Origin: Pyrrhosoma nymphula
Taxonomy: Eukaryota > Arthropoda > Insecta > Odonata > Coenagrionidae
Assembly: GCA_963573305.1 (NCBI GenBank)
Contig: OY754337.1
Location: 51,225,164 to 51,289,163, forward strand
Length of the DNA stretch: 64,000 nt
Reading direction: 5' to 3'
This document shows positions 56,815 through 64,000 of this stretch, piece after piece (the first letter of the stretch is position 1; the number at the start of each line of letters is the position of its first letter). A program made the translations under genes and the position numbers. The notes beneath the pieces are model-generated. The model was not told the origin of the DNA and did not search any database. It saw only the letters and a list, made by a program, of their open reading frames with translations.

Positions 56815-59800
56815 TCAATCAGGACGAGAAGTAAACATCAGGTACTTGAGACGACTTAGATAAGGCTTTTCAGACAGTATGTAGTTTCCGCCCAGCTCTC
56901 TTGGAGGATTAGATTCCATGGGAGTTCTTACTGCATGGCAATTCTCCATCTGAAACTTTGACAATAGCCTTTGAACATATGCTTTTTGAGATAAAAACAT
57001 ACCTTGTTCTGTTCTCACAACATTAATGCCAAGAAAATATTTCAAGGCACCCAAGGTTTTGGTTTTGAAATTAAATTTCAGTTTGTTCTTGACAGACTCA
57101 ATCGAATTTCTACAGTTTCCCGCGATAATGATGTCGTCCATATAAACAAGTAAATACATGACTGCTTCCTTATTATTCTGTACATACAGACAGGTGTCAT
57201 GCTTTGACCGAACAAATCCCAGGCCTCTGACGCATTCGTCAAATTTCTTATTCCAGGCATGAGGAGCTTGTTTCAGGCCATACAGAGTTTTTTCCAGTTT
57301 GCATACAAGACTAGAATCAGTTGCACATCCAGGGGGCTGGAACATGTAGATTTTCTCAGTAAGGTTGCCATGAAGAAATGCACTCTTGACATCTAACTGA
57401 TCTGCAATCAAAGATTTATGATTGATGACAGACAACAGGGTTCTTACAGTGACAATCTTTGCTACTGGTGCATAGGTTTCATCGTAATCAATTCCTTTAG
57501 TCTGTTGGAAACCTTTGACCACTAGTCTGGCTTTGTAGCTTTCTACTTCCCCTTTTTCATTTGTCTTGACTCTGAAAACCCATTTGCTGTCAAGGACTTT
57601 CTTTCCTTCAGGCAGTTCTGTTAACTTCCAAGTTTTATTATCTTCTAATACCTTTAATTCTTCTTGAATAGCCTTCTTCCACTTCTCTTTGTCCATTCTA
57701 TTTTCAATTTCCTCTATAGTGGAAGGCACATCTTCTACATAAGGCATTGACAGAGATGCAAAGTCTTCCAAATACTTTGGTTTGTTTCTAGCACGTACAG
57801 ATCTTCTGAGACTTTCCGTTTCATCTTCTTCAGCTTCAGTTTCTTTAAAGCTTTTTTCTTCTGATTCATCTGCGTCTTGTTCTAAATTCCATGAAGACTC
57901 TTCTTGTTTCTCATCAGTCTTGTAGAGTTTGGTTTCATCAAATATTATGTCTCTTCCAGCAGTTATCTTGCCTTCACTCGGAGACCATAGCCTATAGCCA
58001 TTAGGACAGTAGCCCACCAAGTAATACTTTTGTGTCCTAAATTCCATTTTACTAGTCAGCAATTCCTTTGGGGTTTTCAAATAGGAAAGACAACCAAATA
58101 CACGAATTTTTCCAAGGTTAGGTTTCTTGCCTATCCACATTTCAGCTGGTACTTTATCCTTTAAGGCAGATGTGGGACATCTATTCAATATATATACAGC
58201 TGCCAGCACAGCTTCAGGCCATAAATTCTTGGGTAGTCCAGAACTCAAAATCATGCATCTTGCCCTTTCCAGTAATGTTCTGTTGAACCTTTCGGCTACT
58301 CCATTCTGTTCTGGGGTGTAGCGAATGGTATATTCCACTTGGACTCCCTTTTCTTCATAATATTCCTTCATTTCAGTGGACACATATTCTCCTCCATTGT
58401 CACAGCGAAATCTACTAATATTTAAATTGAAATGAGATGTGGCCATGGCTTCATAGATTTTGAAATACTTGAATACTTCACTCTTCCCTTGCAATACATA
58501 AATTACAGTGAAGTGAGTATAGTCATCAACAAAGGTCAGTATATACTTTCCTTCATTGTAAGCCATTGGCTTGATTGGGCCACAAACATCACTGTGTATC
58601 AATTGGAGTGGTATGGTTGCTCTTGTTCTTTCTTGATGGTGTGGTTGCTTTGTCTGTTTCCCTTCAATACATGTTTCACATCTTTCCTTGGGTTGTTCAT
58701 CAGTAATTCCATCCACTAATTTCTTCAGCTTTTGAAGACCAGACTGAGAAATATGGCCAAGTCGCTTGTGCCATAAGTCCTCTGCTGAAGCACTTAAGTA
58801 AGCAGTGGGATTTCTCTTCATCTGCAAGCAATACATCTTTCCAACCCTGATTCCTTCTATGACAATTTTCCCATTCATTTGAACTTGCACCTTTTCATCT
58901 CCGAAAATAATTTTGAAGCCTTGTCTTTCCAAGGTGGTAATGGACAAAAGATTGACTCGTAGGCCAGGTACATAAAGAGCATTATTCATATTTATTGGTG
59001 TTCCTTTGTCATTTTCCAGTTTTATGTTGCCTTTTCCTAAGCATTTCATATTTATACCTTTCTTGGCGATTTGAATGATGGTTGGAGTCTCAAAGGACTT
59101 AAAATTAAGTAGCAATTCCTTCTGATATGTTTGGTGATCTGATGCTCCAAAGTCAGCATACCAAATGATATTCCCATTCTCAGCACATTCTATACTTTTC
59201 AGGGCAGTAATTTCTTTCTCAAGACATTCATCACTTTTCAGAGCTTCCAATCTGTTACACTGAAATCTGTAGCCAAAACAATCAGAGTCTTTCTCCTGAT
59301 TACATTCCTGTTCACTTAATTGAGCTTCTTTTCGATACAGCTTAGGACAGTCAGAACGCCAATATCCTAATTTACCACAGTTATGACAGGGAAATTTGTT
59401 AACTGGAGAAGTATTACTTGATGAATTTGATGCTTCACTCTGCTTATTCCCTCTTCCAATTCCACTGTTACTTATTCTTCCTCTCCCCCTGAAACCACCT
59501 CTTCCACTGTGACTAGAGTTCGAAGCAAATGCTACTTGAGGCTGGGAATTCTGTTTTGGTTTCTGGGTTCGCAGAGCTATTTTGCTGCTTTCTTCCAGGA
59601 GCGTACTTTTAACAAAAGATACAGTTATATTTCCTGAGCAAATCGTTTCAATGGCAGTACTTACTCCATCATATTCTACTGGCATTGTCATTAGTAGATA
59701 GACACATTTTTCCTCTTCATTAAGCTTAGTTCCGGCTGATTCTAATTTCCTCAATAGCTTGTCTATTTTTAAGAAGTGGTCATTGATTCCTTCTTGAGAC

Positions 59801-60188
59801 GGTTTGAACTTCGATGCTGGTGACAAGAGTTGCTTCATTACTGTTATCCTGGAGGTTATACTTTTCCTTTGATAAGTTTCCTCATAAACTTTCCAAATAT
59901 CATATGCCGTATCTTTTCCCATCGCATAGCCCAGGTGACTCTCTGCAATTTTGGTGATGATCGTGTTCTTGCATTTTTTGTCTTTCTTAAGCAACGTTTT
60001 ATTTCTTTCCATTCGAGCCGTTTTCTGTGATGGCGATTCCTTTCCCTGCTCTTCTTCCAGTATGATACGATTCAAGGCTACATCCAAAAGTTCCTTTTCA
60101 TCAAGCAGACATTCCATTCTGTATTTCCAATTTTCATAATTTGTGCCATCGAACAAGGAATTTTATAACGTTCTTCTTGGTTTTCCAT
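56815..60188 (-). pseudogene. Copia gag-pol polyprotein, lacks RNase H
   Basis: A single frame of 1,113 residues runs from about 60156 to the stop at 56815. The likely ATG is at 60186-60188, and a one-base frameshift near 60157 separates it from the long frame. Order, numbered from 60156: gag (UBN2-like) 1-200; zinc knuckle 257-270, CHNCGKLGYWRSDC, with Tyr265 where His is expected; protease 332-341, WYADFGASDH, with Phe336 where Ser/Thr is expected; integrase zinc residues H463, H468, C493, C496; integrase catalytic residues D523, D586, E622; reverse transcriptase about 840-1085 with Asp922 (QLDVKSAFLHG) and YMDD at 1005-1008. The frame ends in SRLKYLMFTSRPD, the start of the RNase H linker, and the RNase H domain itself is absent. 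Family members are usually about 1,300-1,400 residues. The gene is therefore truncated by an internal deletion, although the rest is open. It would encode the particle protein and the enzymes for reverse transcription and integration. Confidence 0.9.
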
Positions 60189-60243
60189 CGTGATTACTCT
60201 TAATATTCCGATGTATATTTCTTTTCTAGTTAGTGGCGATGTC

Positions 60244-60257
60244 CTGGGCCCATAACC
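60244..60257 (-). promoter_or_regulatory. Primer-binding site, initiator tRNA-Met type
   Basis: GGTTATGGGCCCAG on the minus strand directly follows the 5' LTR. It is complementary to the anticodon stem-loop region of initiator tRNA-Met (CTGGGCCCATAACC), not its 3' end. Priming by an internal fragment of initiator tRNA-Met is known for Drosophila copia. Confidence 0.85.
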
Positions 60258-60455
60258 TATTAAATTCCTTCGTCATTTAAAAGAAATATCAACTCTTTAT
60301 TTCTTTCTTCTTGCAACAACAATTAACCCTTTTCTCTTTCTTAATGTAATTAGATACGAAACAACTTAAAGATCGCGCCAAAAACAAATGAGCGATGATA
60401 TTTCCGAGTGCGCATCATGTTTGCGTATGTTAAGTTGCTCACTTCACTTTCAACA
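60258..60455 (-). repeat. Copia 5' LTR
   Basis: 198 bp, near-identical to 56410-56607. Transcription of the element should begin within it on the minus strand. Confidence 0.95.
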
Positions 60456-60589
60456 AAAAGAACTAGTATTTAACCATAATTTTTTGTCGGTGTGAATCAA
60501 TTCAAATAGTATTTTTTTATTTTCTTAAGAAAATGAAATGATTCCCCCAAGTAAAACCTGAGACTATTTGTTTTATGATACAACCTTAA

Positions 60590-60775
60590 TAAATATAAAG
60601 GATGATCTAACGTTGGTTGTATATTGGGGAGGAGACCGAAGCCTATGGTCAGGTGAGGATAGATTGGTAAGGGATACATTATTTAGGGTAATGTGAAATG
60701 GAGGAAGTGTGGGGAGAAACCTGGCGACGGCATTAGACCACACGTAAGAGATGCCAAAGTCACCAGAATATAACA
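60590..60775 (-). repeat. SINE family 1, first half of a split copy
   Basis: Corresponds to the left half of copy A (1720-1855): a GGGGAGGAG region, a GGAGGAAGTGTGGGGAGAAA block, CCTGGCGACGGCATTAGACC and GATGCCAAAGTCACCA. It stops where the copies A and B continue with TTTAACGTCC; that continuation appears at 61246. Confidence 0.6.
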
Positions 60776-60839
60776 TTTTCAGAGAACTGCCAAACTATCC
60801 GCTTTAACGGAGATTAACTTTATTTCGCTTAAATGGAGT

Positions 60840-60970
60840 CACCCGTTAGTGTTCACACAATTGTGTGGAATTCACAATGAAAAAATCTTTTTCCTGGACT
60901 GGTTATCGAACCCTGACCCCTTGATTTCGTCCCGAGTGCTCTAACCATTTACCCTAGCTCACTTTTCTAT
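60840..60970 (-). repeat. tRNA-derived SINE inside the split
   Basis: On the minus strand: A-box-like TAGGGTAAATGGTTAGAGCA, then GGGTTCGATAACC (B box), then CCAGTCCAGGAAAAAGATTT and a TTCATTGTGAATTCCACAC end. Good tRNA promoter-like spacing. Confidence 0.65.
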
Positions 60971-61129
60971 TTTGAATTTCATACAGACTTCAAGGTGTGA
61001 GTTGTTCTCACAGGTGCCTTTATTCAATTTATGTCATTAAGTACCCATGCTCGTGCGCTAAGCGCCACTTTCCACGAGGTGAAGCCCAACATGAAAACTA
61101 AGGTGTTCACTGAGGATGTTTTGATTGAA

Positions 61130-61245
61130 CCGCGGAACTGGTCGCGCAGTAACTTTGACGGAATCACCCGCGAAACTAAGGGTTCTGAATTCGAATCCCA
61201 GTCCAGGCGAATGTTTATTTTCAATGTGGATTTTTACAAAAACAT
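61130..61245 (+). repeat. tRNA-derived SINE, inverted partner
   Basis: Plus strand: GGTTCTGAATTCGAATCCCA B-box region, then GTCCAGGCGAATGTTTATTT and TTCAATGTGGATTTTTAC. Inverted relative to 60840-60970; the two share the body after the B box. Confidence 0.6.
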
Positions 61246-61385
61246 TGTTTGACGGCCCATCCGATGGACGGAGAAACACACTCGAACGGTCCTCCGCAAG
61301 AGATGCAACTAAGGGACCGGGATTCAACTGAAAAATATCCTCCCCAACCGTGATTGAAATCCGTCAAGCTACGGCTCTAACATTC
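61246..61385 (-). repeat. SINE family 1, second half of the split copy
   Basis: Continues exactly where 60590-60775 stops: TTTGACGGCCCATCCGATGG, GGAGAAACACACTCGAA, TCCTCCGCAAGAGATGCAAC and a GAAAAATATCC block. The minus-strand B box (near 61345-61360, GGATTTCAATCACGG) is degraded. Confidence 0.6.
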
Positions 61386-61554
61386 ATGTCAAATCAAATC
61401 ACCATGGCTCAATGTTCTATAATGGATGACGCCTATAGTTAAAGCACGTATAAGACGCTACGTTTCCATAAAAAAAACATCTGATCATGCCCGTTCCGTC
61501 AAATAATTTCAATGATATACACTAATGGGGACTACAATACAACTCTCCATTACA

Positions 61555-61640
61555 AACATTATTGGACGAGACTGGGATTCGTACCCGGATCTCCCAATTG
61601 TCGATAAGGTGTGTTAGCCATGCCATTTTAGTTCAAGGCG
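61555..61640 (-). repeat. tRNA-like SINE head
   Basis: Minus strand: an ATGGCTAACACACCTTATCG A-box-like region followed by GGGTACGAATCCCAGTCTCG with a B-box-like core. No body was recognised. Confidence 0.5.
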
Positions 61641-61699
61641 AATTTTAAGTGGTGGTTTTTATACGAACTACTTTACACGTCGCCAGTTCACATTGCTGC

Positions 61700-61765
61700 A
61701 CAGGAGACGTGGCCGAGCTTACTAAGCCTCTGTCTTGGGTATAGACCCAACATTTTTGGTTTAGA
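61700..61765 (+). repeat. tRNA-Ser/Leu-like pseudogene or SINE head
   Basis: GACGTGGCCGAGCTTACTAA resembles the D-arm region of class II tRNAs (normally GTGGCCGAGTGGTTAAGG), and a GGTTTAGAACGAC block sits at a B-box-like distance. The acceptor ends do not pair well, so a functional tRNA is unlikely. Confidence 0.35.
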
Positions 61766-64000
61766 ACGACTAATTTCTAACGATTTTCAAACCAATGCTA
61801 ATCCACAAATGATATGGTTTTCAGTTACGCGCACGGGTGTACACCACAGGGAATAAATTCACTGGTCCTAATCCACAGTGAATAATTTTATATGTTTACT
61901 CGGTAAGAAAACGTGCTGAGAATTTCTATGCCATTTATTCTTAAAAATGTAGGCTAGTAGCAGCTATTAGTGTTGAATAAAATGTATGTATTCTGAGTAG
62001 TCAGTTGAACCATCATTCCTTTCCATTTTTGAACTCATCATTTGGGTAAACTAAGATAGTGAAGCGTTTTAAATAGGAATGGATCATTTGCGTCAGCGTA
62101 AACTGTGGGTATTTTCCTAACCCTTCCAGATATATGAGAAAAACTGCTAGGTGGATTTTTATGGAAGATAATCGTAGTCGATCGCTTTATGGCTGCTATT
62201 ACTATGTGTCAGCTGGGTTATCTTTGGTTAGATTGGATTAGATGATAAAAACATTCCAATCTTTTATCTACATGATTTCCACTTCTTCATTTGCTCGTTG
62301 AAAGGGATTTTACCTCTTATTTTTTTGCTTTTAGAATCTCGAACCTCACTACCTCGGAATTGGAGCGACTATTCTTAATACCTGGCTACAACTTAAAAAA
62401 GAAGATTGGAGAGGCAGGTTATAAAACGAATAAACAAGATGTAATGTCCGCTTCTATTCACCACTATCGCATCTGAATATATTATTTTTACTTTCTGAAA
62501 ACCATGCTGCGATGTGTTAGTTATAAATTTAGAATAAAACACCCTCGTCCGTAGCATCGCTCAAAATACGCTATCGAAATTTTTTTCAAACGCTAAACAG
62601 AATATTTCATTTGTGTATTAACAGGGTATTTTTAGAACAATGTTGAAAAATAGAAAATTTATAAGGTAAGCTCTAGATTTTTTCGTAATATGAAACAAGC
62701 CTCAGCAATAGAGCATACACCGTTATTAAAAAAATGGAAATTAAACAAACGTTTGTTTTATTAGATCATAATTTTAAAACCACAGTTGAAAGAATTTAAA
62801 ATATGTAGTTTCGTTGGGAAAGTTACGGTATGGAATACCAAAATATTTTTGAAAATCTGTTTAATTTTATTTTTAACTTCTCCAAAAGCAAAAAACGTCT
62901 CTTAAGCCCTAGAGATGCATTCTAATGCACTGCTTATATAATTTATTAAGGACGTTAAATGTGTGCATTGAAAATGACTTAAGTGGTTTCGTCGAAGCAT
63001 CAACATGAAAGTCAGTTCTTTGGAGATATTGCACGAAAAAGGATAGATAATAGAATAATTCATTCATAGCCTTGAATTCATTTAATCGTTAGTTTTTTCA
63101 TGTTCTTTAATGATTACGATTTATAATCTCCAAATTTCTGATCAGCTATATTTTTTTAAAGATTGATATCTAATGAAATCATCTATTACTTTCAAAACCT
63201 CTTCTCCGAGCTAAGTTGCCAAGATATTGCCAAGAAATTTAAAGGGAATTACTTTGAAATATAACAATTTTAATTTCATTATTAATTAAAATTTAATCTT
63301 TTTTTCAATGAAATAACATTTTTATTTAAAAGTCATGGATGTTTTTTTTAGAAACGTCGTAGTCTATTAGTTTACTTTAATTAACTCTATCGACTTCTTA
63401 CCTGGGTGTCTTCTCCTTTAAGGTGGTTCTAGCGTAAAGTTACCGGAATATAATTTTGTTTAATTTCTGGCTACCCGAATAAAAAGGTGTGCTCTGCAAT
63501 AACAAACACGCCTTCATACTATATAATTATAGTCAACTGAACTCGAAATAGCACTGAATCAAATGCAAAAATGGGTGAAAAATGTCGAAAATTAGTTCTT
63601 TTTTACCGGACAGAAATGCCATTTTCGAACTATCGATCGGACAAACTATCGATGGAAAGCCAACTTGCTCAGAAAACCAAATTGCACTAAATTTTAGGCT
63701 CCCCCCACGGTACAAGTTTGAAGTGATCATTATGTTACTGCAATAATTGAAGTTAAAATGGGTTCGTTAAATAGAACTGGCGATGCAGTTGTCTTCTATG
63801 GTCGGAGAAAAGTTTAATTGAACGTGTACACATCGGTGAATTTGCATATTTTTAATATTAATTTTGCTATCTAACAGCAGGGGCATGTAATTAGTGTAAG
63901 CAGCATTTTTATCGAAATAAAAAAGTAGGGATTTATTCTATATTTTTCTACGCACAGTTGTGGTGGAAATGCGGTGGCAGTGCGGTGGCTCAAAGAAATA
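61766..64000. other. No gene seen
   Basis: AT-rich to the end of the window. Short frames at 62291-62476 (plus) and 63533-63730 (minus) are not recognised. No repeats were seen with a partner elsewhere in the window. Confidence 0.4.

Larger units (their letters stand above)
56410..60455 (-). mobile_element. Ty1/copia LTR retrotransposon
   Basis: A minus-strand element of 4,046 bp with two 198-bp LTRs, a primer-binding site, a polypurine tract and a 5-bp duplication, so both ends are preserved. It carries a gag-pol frame without the RNase H domain. The LTRs differ at 4 positions, which points to a recent insertion. It could no longer move on its own because of the missing RNase H, a 5' frameshift and active-site changes, but could have been moved by proteins of a complete relative. 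Confidence 0.95.

Noticed and set aside
61700..61765. Functional class II tRNA gene
   Set aside because: The D-arm resemblance is good but the acceptor stem and T-loop do not fit; kept only as a SINE/tRNA relic.

Overview
The window looks like nuclear DNA of an arthropod, most likely an insect with a large, repeat-rich genome. It is AT-rich with many in-frame stops and no operon-like gene packing, and almost everything recognisable is a transposable element or a fragment of one: Jockey/CR1-like and RTE-like LINEs, a Ty1/copia LTR element, a Penelope-like element, tRNA-derived SINEs, MITEs and foldbacks. The species cannot be named from this sequence. No complete host gene is visible. The best host-like coding signal is one possible internal exon at 31586-31713 on the minus strand.

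Layout. 1-5.2 kb: LINE and SINE scraps and a foldback. 5.2-8.4 kb: a 3.16-kb DNA transposon with terminal inverted repeats of over 500 bp ending in CACTG/CAGTG, carrying a broken Cys-rich protein gene. 8.5-15 kb: a foldback, a 5'-truncated LINE on the minus strand and several related 3' ends on both strands. 15-20 kb: low-complexity AT-rich DNA with hairpins. 19.93-20.64 kb: about four copies of a satellite of roughly 181 bp. 22.2-23.2 kb: remnant of a SWIM/YqaJ-type mobile gene. 25-28.3 kb: diverged duplications, one split by a MITE, plus RTE-like tails. 31.6 kb: the possible exon. 33.1-33.6 kb: a hAT-type MITE. 38-39.2 kb: a LINE interrupted by Penelope-like sequence. 45.5-46.8 kb: a Penelope-like reverse transcriptase. 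47.5-49.1 kb: a non-autonomous Transib-type element. 51.9-54.9 kb: SINEs and RTE tails. 56.4-60.5 kb: a recent copia element with both LTRs, PPT, PBS and target-site duplication. 60.6-61.8 kb: a nest of SINEs. The final 2.2 kb shows nothing recognisable.

The elements tell a history rather than form a pathway. The youngest visible insertion is the copia element: its LTRs differ at 4 of 198 positions and its target-site duplication is perfect. It is already defective, with no RNase H domain, an early frameshift and changes at the protease active site and zinc knuckle. The hAT MITE and the Transib-type element keep clear duplications of 8 bp (one mismatch) and 5 bp. The CACTG-ended transposon, the LINEs and the Penelope-like element are degraded. 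The two observations most worth following are the CACTG-ended transposon with its little-described protein, and the Transib-type element whose ends begin with CACAGTG, the heptamer of V(D)J recombination signals.
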